This document shows, in pieces, positions 34,936 to 44,537 of a DNA stretch of 64,000 nucleotides (the stretch's first letter is position 1; every line of letters starts with the position of its first letter). A program made the translations under genes and the position numbers. The notes under the pieces are model-generated. The model saw only the letters and a list, made by a program, of their open reading frames with translations, did no database searches and was not told the DNA's origin. The stretch is from DATAOG01 sp963798075 (GTDB lineage: Bacteria > Pseudomonadota > Alphaproteobacteria > Geminicoccales > Geminicoccaceae), in NCBI GenBank assembly GCA_963798075.1, contig CAWCRU010000008.1, positions 124,001 to 188,000 on the forward strand. The letters run 5' to 3'.

Positions 34936-36276
34936 GTGCAGTTAGGACCAATCCGGCGATCCGCGCTCGGCCTGGCGCTGATCGCGGGCGCGACGCTCCA
35001 GCCGCCGGCCGCGGTCGCGCAGGGGCGCAATATCAGCCTGATCCGCGACGCGGAGATCGAGGCCACCCTGCAGATGTTCCTTACGCCGCTGCTGGAGGCA
35101 TCCGGGCTCGGCGCGGGCTCCGTGCGCATCTACATCGTCAACGACGACCAGCTGAACGCCTTCGTCGCCGGCGGCATGAACCTGTTCCTGAACACCGGCC
35201 TGCTCATGCGGACCGAGAACCCGAGCCAGCTGGTCGGCGTGATGGCCCACGAAACCGGCCACATCGCGGGTGGCCACCTAACCCGGGTCAGCACGCCGCA
35301 GACCAAGGCGGCGGCGGAGGCGATCCTGGGCGCCGTCCTCGGGGCGGCGACCGCGGTGGTCGGCGCGCCCGGCCTCGGCACCGCGATCATCGCCGGCGGC
35401 CAGCAGGCCGCGCAGGAAGGTCTGATGCGCTTCTCCCGGGGCCAGGAGGCGTCCGCCGACCAGGCCGGATGCACCTATCTGACCCGGGCCGGCCTGTCGG
35501 CGCGCGGCCTCGCCGAGTTTTTCCGCGTGCTCGAGAACCAGTCCGTCCTGGTGGCCTCGGGGGCCAACCCGTGGCTGATGAGCCATCCCCTGACCCGGGA
35601 CCGGATCACCTTCGTCGAGAACTGGGTCGCCACTCACCCCGATCCGCCACTGCCGACCGACTGGGTCGACGCGCATCACCGCATGGTGGCCAAGTTGAAG
35701 GCCTTCCTCAACGATCCGCGCGACACGCTGCGGGCCTATAAAGACGACAACAGCCTCTATGGCCGCTACGCGCGGACGATCGCAGAGTACCGTCTGCCGG
35801 ATCTGCCGAAGGCGCTCAAGGACATTGACGGGCTGCTCAAGGAGCATCCGACCGACCCCTACTTCTACGAGCTCAAGGGCCAGATGCTGTTCGAGAACGG
35901 TCGCGTGCAGGACGCCGTGGCGCCCTATCGCGAAGCGGTCAAGCTGGCGCCGGCGTCGGCGCTGCTGCGCATTGGCTTGGCGCAAGTCCTGATCGAGACC
36001 GAGGCGCCCGCGGCGGTCCACGAGGCCGTCGAGCAATTACAGGATGCCCGGCAACGCGAGCCGGACAATGCCGCGGCCTGGCGGCTGCTCGGGATCGCCC
36101 AGGGGCGGGACGGCCAGCAGGGGCTCTCCGACCTCGCCTTCGCCGAATATGCGCTGCGGATCGGCAAGCGCGACGATGCGCGCCTCTACGCCCATCGCGC
36201 CAAGGGCAAGATCGCGGCCAACGACCCCGCCTGGCTCAGGCTGCAGGACATCCTGCGCGAGCTCGAGGAAAGCTGA
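34936..36276 (+). CDS. Periplasmic M48 metalloprotease with TPR-like repeats (BepA-like)
   Basis: A 446-residue precursor with a signal peptide (ALGLALIAGATLQPPAAVAQ). The zinc motif is HETGH at about residue 105 (HExxH), with the third ligand in RGQEASADQAG. The C-terminal 180 residues look like TPR repeats (DPYFYELKGQMLFENGRVQDA, ALLRIGLAQVLI, AAWRLLGIAQGRDG). The architecture matches BepA/YfgC, which helps assemble or degrade outer-membrane proteins in the periplasm. GTG 34936 follows GGTGAGG. It is followed after about 100 bases by a DsbA-like gene, a common pairing. Confidence 0.9.
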   Translation: MQLGPIRRSALGLALIAGATLQPPAAVAQGRNISLIRDAEIEATLQMFLTPLLEASGLGAGSVRIYIVNDDQLNAFVAGGMNLFLNTGLLMRTENPSQLVGVMAHETGHIAGGHLTRVSTPQTKAAAEAILGAVLGAATAVVGAPGLGTAIIAGGQQAAQEGLMRFSRGQEASADQAGCTYLTRAGLSARGLAEFFRVLENQSVLVASGANPWLMSHPLTRDRITFVENWVATHPDPPLPTDWVDAHHRMVAKLKAFLNDPRDTLRAYKDDNSLYGRYARTIAEYRLPDLPKALKDIDGLLKEHPTDPYFYELKGQMLFENGRVQDAVAPYREAVKLAPASALLRIGLAQVLIETEAPAAVHEAVEQLQDARQREPDNAAAWRLLGIAQGRDGQQGLSDLAFAEYALRIGKRDDARLYAHRAKGKIAANDPAWLRLQDILRELEES

Positions 36277-36383
36277 CGGCGCCCCAGCTGCCGGTCGTTC
36301 TGAACGCCAGGATGGGAATGGCGCCGCCGTCCGAAGACGCCTACAGTGAGCCACATCGAATCAGCAACGGGAGCGAGCCGGCG

Positions 36384-37151
36384 ATGCATCGACGGGTCGG
36401 AAGATGGACGCAAGCTTGTCTGGGCCTCGGGCTCGCCGTGCTCCTGGCGGCTCCGGCGCCGGCCACCGCCGACGGCGGTGCGGCCGATCTGCCGGTCGCG
36501 CAGGTCGAGCAGATCGTGCATGACTACCTGATGCGCCATCCGGAGGTCGTCTACCAGGCGCTCCAGGAGCTGCAGCGGCGCCAGGACGCAGCCAAAGCCG
36601 AGAGCCAGAAACAGGCGCTCGCCGACCATCGCGAACAGCTGCGGGGCGAGGCGAGCGATCCGGTCGCCGGCAACCCGCAGGGCGACGTCACCGTGGTCGA
36701 GTTCTTCGACTACCAGTGCGCCTACTGCCGGCGGGTGATGCCGTCGCTGCGGGCGCAGCTCGACGAGGACCAGAAGCTGAGAGTGGTTTTCAAGGATTTC
36801 CCGATTTTGGGCGAGGCGTCGGTGACCGCGGCGCGGGCCGCGCTCGCCGCGCGCAAGCAGGATCGCTATGCGCCGTTCCACTTCGCCCTGATGGGCGCCA
36901 GCGACCTCTCGCTCGAGGGCATCATGGCGGTCGCCAAGAGCGTCGGCCTCGACACCCAGCGGCTCGCTGCCGACATGAACGCGCCCGAGGTCGAGGCGCA
37001 GATCCAGGCCAACTACGCGCTCGCCCGCACGCTCGGCATCGAGGGCACGCCGGCGTTCGTGATCGGTGACGAGCTGATCCCGGGCGCGCTCGACAAGACC
37101 CGGCTCACCGAGCTGATCGACCAGGCCCGCACGAGCTGCGTCAGCTGCTAG
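36384..37151 (+). CDS. DsbA-family thiol:disulfide oxidoreductase
   Basis: A 255-residue periplasmic protein with a signal peptide (GLGLAVLLAAPAPATA). A helical N-terminal extension (VEQIVHDYLMRHPEVVYQAL) is followed by the thioredoxin fold with the active site YQCAYCRRV and a cis-proline in EGTPAFVIGD. It probably introduces or isomerises disulfides in exported proteins. ATG 36384 follows GGGAGCGAG. The two C-terminal cysteines (SCVSC) are unusual and could be an extra redox pair. It converges on an O-methyltransferase, with the stops overlapping by 11 bases. Confidence 0.9.
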   Translation: MHRRVGRWTQACLGLGLAVLLAAPAPATADGGAADLPVAQVEQIVHDYLMRHPEVVYQALQELQRRQDAAKAESQKQALADHREQLRGEASDPVAGNPQGDVTVVEFFDYQCAYCRRVMPSLRAQLDEDQKLRVVFKDFPILGEASVTAARAALAARKQDRYAPFHFALMGASDLSLEGIMAVAKSVGLDTQRLAADMNAPEVEAQIQANYALARTLGIEGTPAFVIGDELIPGALDKTRLTELIDQARTSCVSC

Positions 37152-37839
37152 CCGGCCCGTCGGCGGCCTGGCCATCCGGCCGCTTGCGGGCGAGCATCAG
37201 GCCATCGCCGATCGGCACCAGGGCGAGGCTGACCCGCGGGTCGGCTCGCAGCTTCGCGTTCAGCGCGCGTAGCGCCTCGGTCTGCCGGTCGCGGTTGCCC
37301 GGCTCGGCGACCGCGCCCCCCCAGAGCACGTTGTCGATCATGATCAGGCCACCCGGCCGGACCAGGATCAGGCTCTGCTCGTAGTAGGCGTCGTAGCTTT
37401 TCTTGTCGGCATCGATGAAGACCAGATCGAAGCTCGCGGCGCCGTCCGCCGCGATCAGCTGGTCGAGGCTCGCCTGCGCCTGCCCGAACCGGACCTCGAT
37501 CTTGTCCTCGACGCCGGCTTCGCGCCAGGCTTGCCGGCCGAGCTCGACCCAATCGGGGTTGAGATCGAGCGTCAGGAGGCGTCCGTCCGGCGGCAGGGCG
37601 AGCGCCATGGCGAGCGTGCTGTAGCCCGTGAAGCAGCCGATCTCGAGCACGCGCCGCGCGCCCGTCAGCTCGACCAGCAGGCCCATGAGCTGGCCCTGCT
37701 CGGGCGCGCTCTGCATGCCGCCCTCGGGCAGCGCCGCGGTCGTGGCGCGCAGGCGCGCCTGCGCCGGATGCTCGCGCAAGGTCGCGCTCAGGAGGTAGTC
37801 GTACAGCCGCTCGGTGAGCGCCAGGGTGCGCCGGGTCAT
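37141..37839 (-). CDS. O-methyltransferase family 3
   Basis: A 232-residue SAM-dependent O-methyltransferase. Motif I is RRVLEIGCFTGYSTLAMA at about residue 62, followed by LLTLDLNPDW and LVFIDADKKSYDAYYEQSL, the metal-binding signature of the cation-dependent catechol/caffeoyl-CoA type. The substrate is unknown. ATG 37839 overlaps the stop of bcp as an ATGA, but only in the shifted bcp frame; the restored bcp frame stops at 37844. It probably belongs to the glnE-bcp transcript. Confidence 0.9.
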   Translation of the reverse strand: MTRRTLALTERLYDYLLSATLREHPAQARLRATTAALPEGGMQSAPEQGQLMGLLVELTGARRVLEIGCFTGYSTLAMALALPPDGRLLTLDLNPDWVELGRQAWREAGVEDKIEVRFGQAQASLDQLIAADGAASFDLVFIDADKKSYDAYYEQSLILVRPGGLIMIDNVLWGGAVAEPGNRDRQTEALRALNAKLRADPRVSLALVPIGDGLMLARKRPDGQAADGPASS

Positions 37840-38321
37840 CGGTTCAGCCCAGGGCCTTGGCGGCCGCCAGGACCTCGTCGACGTGGCCCGGCACCTTGAC
37901 CTGGCGCCAGAACTCTCTGAACCCGGCCCTGGCCGTCGATCAGGAAGGTCGAGCGATCGATTCCCATGTAGCTGCGGCCGTACATGCTCTTCTCGACCCA
38001 GGCGCCGTAGGCCTCGACGACCTTGCCGCTCTCGTCCGAGCCGAGCGGGAAGGGCAGGCCGTGCTTGGTCTTGAACCGGTCGTGGCTGGCGATGCTGTCT
38101 TTGGACACGCCCACGACCTCGACGCCCGCGGCCTGGAATGCCGGATAGGCCGCGGCGAAGTCGAGCGCCTCGCGGGTACAGCCCGAGGTGTCGTCCTTGG
38201 GATAGAAATACAGCACCAGCGGCCGGCCTTCGAGGTCGGCCAGGCGCATCCTTTGGCCGCCGGCGGTCGGCAGATCGAGCTCCGGGGCGGGTTGGCCGGC
38301 TTCGAGCGTCATCGCAGTCAT
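37836..38321 (-). pseudogene. bcp: Thioredoxin-dependent peroxiredoxin (Bcp/PrxQ) with a C-terminal frameshift
   Basis: Reduces hydroperoxides. The first 135 residues are a normal Bcp: AFDLP-like start, PLVLYFYPKDDTSGCTREA with the peroxidatic Cys48, VVGVSKDS and STFLIDGQGRV. Then the frame turns into PGQGAGPRRRG and ends at 37836. In the neighbouring frame the expected tail is intact: EFWRQVKVPGHVDEVLAAA, stopping at 37844. Removing one base near 37915-37922 (in an AGAGAG run) restores the family sequence. It may be a sequencing error or a recent mutation; the catalytic part is unaffected. Its ATG overlaps the glnE stop. Confidence 0.8.
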
Positions 38322-41308
38322 CTCCTCGCGCGGGGTTGGCCCGGCGGCGCCGGGCCGTCACCGGCTTCGCCGTCAGGGCAATGGCGGGCAAAGATCCGGG
38401 CGACCGCCGCCTGGGCGGCGCCAAGGCTCGCCTGCAGCTCATCGAACCCGAGCGCCGCCTCGGGCGGCGGCTCGCCGTCCTCGGGGGCGGCCGCGCGCAC
38501 CAGGGCCCGGCGCAGGCCACGCGGGGCCGAGGCGGCGTCGAAGCGGTCCCGGACCGAGAGGCGCAGGACCGCCTGCAGCCGCCGATAGAGCCTGACCGCC
38601 TCAACCAGGGCTTGCCCATCGTCTGCCGGCAGCAGCCCGAGCGCAACCGCCCGCTCGAACGTCTCCGCCGTGCTGCTGGTGAGCAGTGCCGGATGCTCGG
38701 GCGCGAAGCGCAACTGGAGGAACTGGGCCAGGAACTCGGCCTCGACCAGGCCGCCACGCGCGTGCTTGAGATTCCAGGGGTAGAGATCGCCGTGCTCGCG
38801 GAAGATGCGCGCGCGCATGAGGGCGACCTCACGGGCCAGCTGGTCGGGGTCGCGCTTTTGCGTCAGCGCGGCGCGGATGATCGCCGTGACCCGGCCGCCG
38901 AGGTCGAGGTCGCCGGCGACCACCCGCGCCCGGGTCAGCGCCTGATGCTCCCAAGTCTGGGCGGAGTTCAACTGATAGCTCTCGAAGTTGGCAAGCGAGC
39001 AGGCGACCGGGCCGACGTTGCCCGACGGCCGGAGCCGAGTGTCGATCTCGTAGAGCGGGCCCTCGGCGGTCGGCGCGGTCAGCGCCCGGATTAGGCGCTG
39101 GCCGAGCCGGGCGTACCAGGTGGGCGCCGGCAGCGGCCGCGCGCCGTCCGAGGACGCCGCCGGGTCGGCGTCGAAGATGAAGATAAGATCCAGGTCGGAG
39201 CCGATCGTGAGCTCGCGCGAGCCGAGCTTGCCGAGGCCAAGGACCACGAACGAGCCGGCCGTGACCCGGCCATGCTGGGCTGCGAGCCAGGCCTCGACCC
39301 GCGGCAAGAGGGTGCGGATCACGATCTCGGCGAGCCCGGTCAGCGCCGGCCCCGCGGCGTCGCCGTCGACCAGGCCGAGCAGGACCTGCAGCCCGATCTG
39401 GAACTGGCGCGCCTGCGCCCAGTGGCGGGCGCCATCGAGCACGTCCTGGACGTCGCCAGCGCGCGCGAGCGCCCGCTCGAGCCCGGCAGCCAGCGCTGCG
39501 GCCTCGGGCATCGGCTCGAAGAAGTCGGGCGCCAGCATCGCCTCGAACAGGCTGGTGTGGCGGCTCAGATGGCTGGCCAGACGCGGTGCGGTGCCCATCA
39601 GATCGGCGATCAGGGCGAGCAGGCGCGGATTCGCCCGAAACAAGGAAAAAAGCTGCACCCCGGCCGGCAGATGGGTCACGAACTCGTCGAACCGTGCGAA
39701 GGCCGCATCGGGCTCGGCCTGGTCGGCCAGCGCCCGCAGCAGGCGCGGCATGAGCTCGGTCAAAAGCTCGCGCGCACGGGCATCGCGAGTCGCCCGCACG
39801 TGGCCGTGATGCCAGGCGCGGATCCGGGCGGCGATCGGCGAGGGCTTGGCAAAGCCCATCTCGGCAAGCGTCTGGAGCGTCTCCGGATCGTCGTCGGTGC
39901 CCGTGAACACGAGCGCCCCGCCGCCGCCGAGATCGATGCTGCTCTCGAACAGGGCGGCATAGTGGCGCTCGACGACCTCGAGCGCGGCGCGCAGCGCCTC
40001 GGTCAGCGCGGCGCCATCCTGATAGCCCATGAACGCCGCAAACCGCTCCATCTGGTCGGGCCGTGCCGGCAGGCTGTGGGTCTGCTTGTCGGCGACCATC
40101 TGCAGGCGATGCTCCACCCGCCGCAGGAAGCGGTAGGCGTCGATCAGTTCGTCCGCGATCGCGGGCTCAAGCCAGCGGGTCGCAACGAGGGCGCGCAAGG
40201 CATCGCACGTCGCCGGCGTGCGCACCTCCGGCACCCGGCCGCCCAGGATCAGCTGCTGGGTCTGGACGAAGAACTCGATCTCGCGGATGCCGCCACGCCC
40301 GACCTTGATGTCGTGGCCCGGCACCCGGAGCGTGCCGTGGCCGCGGTAGGCGTTGATCTGGCGCTTGATCGAATGGATGTCGCGGATCGCGGCGTAGTCC
40401 AGGTGGCGGCGCCAGAGGAACGGCTCGAGGTTGGCCAGAAAGCCGCTGCCGGCGAGGCGATCGCCCGCGATCACACGCGCCTTGATCAGCGCCGCCCGCT
40501 CCCAGTTCTGGCCGTGGCGCTCGTAGTACTGCTCGGCATCCTCGATCGCCAGCGCCAGCGGATGGCCGGGCGGATGCGGGCGCAGCCGGAGGTCGGTGCG
40601 AAAGACGTAGCCGTCCTGGGTGCGATGCTCGAGCAGGTAGACGAGCGCGCGGGTCAGACGCACGGCGCAGGCCATCGGCCCCTCGCGGCCGCGATAGGCG
40701 AGGCGCTCAGGGTCGAACAACACGATCAGGTCGATGTCGCTCGAGTAGTTGAGCTCGCCGGCGCCGAGCTTGCCCATGCCGAGGACGACTAGGCCCCGGT
40801 CGGCGAGCGGCCCGGCCACGGCCGGGTGGTCGATCTCGCCGCGCTCGGCCGCCTCGCGCAGGGCGAGCTCGAGCGCCCGCTGCACCGCGAGGTCGGCGAA
40901 CCGGCTGAGCGCCGCCGTCACCCGCTCGAGCGGCCAGGCGCCGACGAGGTCGGCAAGCCCGGCCAAGAGCGCCACGCGCCGCCGGCTCTGACGCAGGATC
41001 GCCATAAGCCGGGCCCGCCGCTCGCCGATCTCGGCGCCAATCGGCTCGATCAGGCGCTCGAAGGTCGCGTCGGGGCCCAAGGTCAGGAGCGAGCGCAAAA
41101 CCTCAGGCTCGGCGAGCAGGGCCTCGCTCAGGAAGGGGCTGTTGCCGAACACCGCGGCCAGCACAGGCTCCGGGTCGACCGTGCAGGTGCCGGCAGCGAC
41201 CCCGCGCAGGGGCTCGGGCAGACGGCACCAGCGGGCAAAGCCGCGCTCGGCCGCACTGGGGTCGCCGATTCGCGGCAATATGTCCGGCGTGCTCTGGGAT
41301 TGCGCCAT
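38318..41308 (-). CDS. glnE: Glutamine synthetase adenylyltransferase / deadenylyltransferase
   Basis: Controls glutamine synthetase by attaching and removing AMP in response to PII. The 996-residue protein has two nucleotidyltransferase domains with their metal sites: GKLGAGELNYSSDIDLIVLFD (about residue 180, deadenylylation half) and GKLGSRELTIGSDLDLIFIFD (about residue 705, adenylylation half), each followed by a helical GlnD-like domain. Length fits the family. ATG 41308 is used; a GTG directly before it is in frame. It is co-transcribed with bcp (4-base overlap) and divergent from the AsmA-like gene with 33 bases between starts. Confidence 0.96.
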   Translation of the reverse strand: MAQSQSTPDILPRIGDPSAAERGFARWCRLPEPLRGVAAGTCTVDPEPVLAAVFGNSPFLSEALLAEPEVLRSLLTLGPDATFERLIEPIGAEIGERRARLMAILRQSRRRVALLAGLADLVGAWPLERVTAALSRFADLAVQRALELALREAAERGEIDHPAVAGPLADRGLVVLGMGKLGAGELNYSSDIDLIVLFDPERLAYRGREGPMACAVRLTRALVYLLEHRTQDGYVFRTDLRLRPHPPGHPLALAIEDAEQYYERHGQNWERAALIKARVIAGDRLAGSGFLANLEPFLWRRHLDYAAIRDIHSIKRQINAYRGHGTLRVPGHDIKVGRGGIREIEFFVQTQQLILGGRVPEVRTPATCDALRALVATRWLEPAIADELIDAYRFLRRVEHRLQMVADKQTHSLPARPDQMERFAAFMGYQDGAALTEALRAALEVVERHYAALFESSIDLGGGGALVFTGTDDDPETLQTLAEMGFAKPSPIAARIRAWHHGHVRATRDARARELLTELMPRLLRALADQAEPDAAFARFDEFVTHLPAGVQLFSLFRANPRLLALIADLMGTAPRLASHLSRHTSLFEAMLAPDFFEPMPEAAALAAGLERALARAGDVQDVLDGARHWAQARQFQIGLQVLLGLVDGDAAGPALTGLAEIVIRTLLPRVEAWLAAQHGRVTAGSFVVLGLGKLGSRELTIGSDLDLIFIFDADPAASSDGARPLPAPTWYARLGQRLIRALTAPTAEGPLYEIDTRLRPSGNVGPVACSLANFESYQLNSAQTWEHQALTRARVVAGDLDLGGRVTAIIRAALTQKRDPDQLAREVALMRARIFREHGDLYPWNLKHARGGLVEAEFLAQFLQLRFAPEHPALLTSSTAETFERAVALGLLPADDGQALVEAVRLYRRLQAVLRLSVRDRFDAASAPRGLRRALVRAAAPEDGEPPPEAALGFDELQASLGAAQAAVARIFARHCPDGEAGDGPAPPGQPRARR

Positions 41309-41328
41309 CACAACCTGTTCTTAGCCGA

Positions 41329-41341
41329 ACTATCGCATAGT
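41329..41341. promoter_or_regulatory. Inverted repeat abutting the AsmA-like start codon
   Basis: ACTAT-CGC-ATAGT, a perfect 5-bp repeat, ends one base before the ATG at 41342 and lies 20 bases from the glnE start. It sits in a very short divergent promoter region, so it could be an operator for either gene. No Shine-Dalgarno sequence is visible for the AsmA-like gene. Confidence 0.35.
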
Positions 41342-44300
41342 ATGGAACCATCGCCATCACGCCAGAGCGGTCCGTTGGTCCTGAGGATCTCACACACGCT
41401 GTTTCGGATCGTGGCCACGGTGGTGGCAGGCGGGATCGTCCTCATCGCCGCGCTTGGCGTGCGCCTGGCGGTCGCCCCGATCCATCTGACCTGGCTCGCC
41501 CCTTACCTCGAGCGCGCGCTTGCGCCGGGCGACGGGCGGATCAAGATCCAGATCCAGGACGCCGGGGTGCGCCTGGGCCAGCATCGGGTGATCGAGCTGG
41601 TCGGTGCCGGCGTCCAGGCCCGGGCGCCCGACGGCGAGGTCCTGATCGATCTGCCCGAGATCCAGATCGGCATCAGTTTGCGCGCGCTGATCTGGCACGG
41701 CATGCTCGCGCCGGCCTCGCTGGAGGCGAAGGCGCCGCTTTTGATCCTGACCCGAAACGAGGCCGGCGCGATCGGCCTGAGCGGCTCACAGGCGAAGTTC
41801 GAGCGGGCGGACTCCCGCGGCCAGATCGACCTCAACGCGTTGCTGGCACCCTTGTCGGATCGGTCGAGCCAGCCGCTGAGCTACCTCGAGCAGGCCGACA
41901 TCTCCGGCGGCCAGCTGGTCCTCAAGGACCAGATCACCAATCACACGATCATGGCGCGTGGCGCGACGCTGACGGTTCGACGCTTGCAGGACGGGGTCGC
42001 GGGCGACCTCACCTTCGCGCTCGACCAGGACGGCGCGCCCGCTAAGGTCCGGACCAGGGTCGCCCGCGATGCGGCCACCGGCCGGGTCCGTTTTGCGCTC
42101 GACTTCGAGCGCCTGAGCCCGGCCGAGCTGGCCAGGATCGAGCCCAGCCTGTCCCTCGACGGCTTGAAGCTCGCGCTCACCGGCCGGCTCGTCGGCGACA
42201 TCGATCGCGAGCAGGGCCTGTCGCCGATCGCCTTCGAGCTCCAGGCCAAAGACGGCCTGATCGAGCGGCCCGACTGGCTGGCGGGGCCGCTGCCGATCGA
42301 TTCGGTAAGCGTCAAGGGCCGGCTGGCGGCCAATCTCTCGGCAGCCGAAGTGACCGAGGCAAAGATCGTGGCCAAGGGCGCCAGCGTCGAGACCACGGCC
42401 CAGATCGTCTGGGCCGAGCGGCAGATCACGCTCCGGGCGAAGGCCACGGCGGAGAACGTGCTGGCTTCGGATCTCGAGCTTTTGTGGCCGCCCGCGGCCG
42501 GCGACGAGGCGCGGGACTGGGTGCTCGCCAACATCACCGACGGCGTCGTGCCGAAGGCCGAGGTCACGATCGCGCTGAAGCCCGGCGATCTCGATCGCTA
42601 CCCGTTCCCGGAGGGGGCGGTCCGGGGGCGCTTCGACTTCCAGGGTCTGAGCGTCCGCTATTTCCAGACCATGCCGCCGCTCACGCGCGTCGACGGCAAC
42701 GCCATTTTCACCGCCCGGCGCATGGATTTCGCCCTGACCGGCGGCCGGGTCGGCGCCATCCGGCTGACGGACGGCTCGATCGTGATCACCGGGATGGGGA
42801 TCAAGGGTCGCGATACGACCCAGCTCGTAGTCAGGGCCGCGATCGACTCGCCGCTCGACCAAGCGCTCGCCCTGCTCGACCGCCGGCCGCTCGGCTTTGC
42901 GGGCAAGCTTGGCATCGACCCGACGAACGCGTCCGGCCAGGCCCGGACCGATTTGACCCTCACTTTGCCGCTGCATCGCGACCTCGATGCCTCGGAGCTG
43001 AACGTCTGGGCAGCGGCCCAGCTGCGCGACGCCGGCATCCGCGGCCTTCCCGGCCAGCTCGACCTCAGCGACGGCAACTTCACCCTCAAGGTCGACAACC
43101 GCGGCGCCGACCTGAGCGGCCAGGGCGCGATCAACCAGGTCCCGCTCACGATCGATTGGTACGAGAGTTTCGCCGACCATGCGACGGTCAAGCGGCGCTT
43201 CCATGTTGCGGGGACCTTCGATGTCCAGGCCTTGACGGGGTTCGGGCTTGACCTGCCGATCCCGGCCACCGGGACCTCCCAGATCGACGCCACCATGATG
43301 GAGTCGGCCAAGGGCCGCGAGGCGAACGTCGCGATCGATCTCGGGCCGCTCGCGATCGAGGTGCCGGCGCTCGGCTGGCAAAAGCCCAAGGACGAGGCCG
43401 GGCACCTCACGGCCTCGATCCTGATGCCGGCCGGCCGGCCGGTGCAGATCGAGGCTTTCGAGCTCGCGAGCACTGGCCTGGACGTGGCCGGCAGCCTCGA
43501 GCTGTCCCTCGCGCCTGTGCAGATCGAGCGCCTGGCCCTCAGCCGCTTTCGCGCCGGCCGCAACGAAGGCGCCCTCGATCTGCGCCATCAAGCCCCGCAA
43601 GGCTACGACGTCGCGGTCCGGGCGCAGAGCATCGACCTCGCGCCCCTGCTCGAGATGCACATCCCGGCCGCCGATGCCGCCGATGGCGGCGCGCCGGTGC
43701 CTCTGAAAGTGACGCTGGTCGCCGACCGCGTGCTATTCGGCGAGCTCGGACTCAGCGACCTCGACCTCGATCTCGTGCGCGACGCTCAGGGTTGGCGGAG
43801 CGGCGCGATGCACGCCCGCCTGCCCAAGGGCGGCAAGGTCGAGCTGACCCTGGAACCCGCGGACGACCAGCGGCGGCTGACGGTCACCAGCGACGACGCC
43901 GGCGACCTCCTGCAGGCCCTCGTTCAGACCACGCGCATCGAGGGCGGCAAGCTCGAGCTGAATGCCACGATCCGCCGCCAGGTGCCGGCGCTCGAAGCCG
44001 AAGGCAAGCTCCGCGTCAAGCAGTTCACGGTGCTCGACGCCCCGGTCCTCGCGCGCGTGCTGACCGTGGCATCCCTGACCGGGCTCGGCAATCTGCTGGG
44101 GGGTGGGCAGGGAATCTATTTCGACCGGCTGGAGCTGCCCTTCACGCTCCGCCAACGCGTGCTCGCGATCGACAAGGGCCGCCTGTCGGGCTCGCAGCTC
44201 GGCCTGACCGCGCGGGGACGGGTCGATCTCAACAGCAACCGCCTCGACCTGGACGGCACGATCGTACCGCTCTACGGCCTCAATTGGGTGATCGGCAAGC

Positions 44301-44500
44301 TGCCGCTGGTCGGCCCGTTCCTGACCGGCCGCGAGGGCGAGGGGGCGTTCGCGGTGACCTACAGCGTCACCGGCGCGCCATCCGATCCCGAGATCAGCGT
44401 CAACCCGCTGGCGGTGCTGGCGCCGGGGTTCATCCGCGACCTGTTCAGCGGCCTCATGGACAGCCCGCCCGAGACCGTGCCCGCGATCGCGCCCAAGTGA
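41342..44500 (+). CDS. AsmA-like / YhdP-type (DUF3971) envelope protein
   Basis: A 1052-residue protein with one N-terminal membrane helix (FRIVATVVAGGIVLIAALGV) and a very long beta-rich periplasmic body. The N-terminal half fits DUF3971 (VRLAVAPIHLTWLAPYLERAL, LPEIQIGISLRALI). The C-terminal 200 residues match the AsmA_2 region (FTVLDAPVLARVLTVASLTGL, ELPFTLRQRVLAIDKGRLSG, GTIVPLYGLNWVIGKLPLVG). Proteins of this type are thought to form hydrophobic grooves that carry phospholipids between membranes. It is divergent from glnE. Start chosen at ATG 41342 right before the membrane segment. Confidence 0.85.
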   Translation: MEPSPSRQSGPLVLRISHTLFRIVATVVAGGIVLIAALGVRLAVAPIHLTWLAPYLERALAPGDGRIKIQIQDAGVRLGQHRVIELVGAGVQARAPDGEVLIDLPEIQIGISLRALIWHGMLAPASLEAKAPLLILTRNEAGAIGLSGSQAKFERADSRGQIDLNALLAPLSDRSSQPLSYLEQADISGGQLVLKDQITNHTIMARGATLTVRRLQDGVAGDLTFALDQDGAPAKVRTRVARDAATGRVRFALDFERLSPAELARIEPSLSLDGLKLALTGRLVGDIDREQGLSPIAFELQAKDGLIERPDWLAGPLPIDSVSVKGRLAANLSAAEVTEAKIVAKGASVETTAQIVWAERQITLRAKATAENVLASDLELLWPPAAGDEARDWVLANITDGVVPKAEVTIALKPGDLDRYPFPEGAVRGRFDFQGLSVRYFQTMPPLTRVDGNAIFTARRMDFALTGGRVGAIRLTDGSIVITGMGIKGRDTTQLVVRAAIDSPLDQALALLDRRPLGFAGKLGIDPTNASGQARTDLTLTLPLHRDLDASELNVWAAAQLRDAGIRGLPGQLDLSDGNFTLKVDNRGADLSGQGAINQVPLTIDWYESFADHATVKRRFHVAGTFDVQALTGFGLDLPIPATGTSQIDATMMESAKGREANVAIDLGPLAIEVPALGWQKPKDEAGHLTASILMPAGRPVQIEAFELASTGLDVAGSLELSLAPVQIERLALSRFRAGRNEGALDLRHQAPQGYDVAVRAQSIDLAPLLEMHIPAADAADGGAPVPLKVTLVADRVLFGELGLSDLDLDLVRDAQGWRSGAMHARLPKGGKVELTLEPADDQRRLTVTSDDAGDLLQALVQTTRIEGGKLELNATIRRQVPALEAEGKLRVKQFTVLDAPVLARVLTVASLTGLGNLLGGGQGIYFDRLELPFTLRQRVLAIDKGRLSGSQLGLTARGRVDLNSNRLDLDGTIVPLYGLNWVIGKLPLVGPFLTGREGEGAFAVTYSVTGAPSDPEISVNPLAVLAPGFIRDLFSGLMDSPPETVPAIAPK

Positions 44501-44537
44501 GGTGGCGGTCAGCGCTCCCCGGCCGGATCCCCACGCT

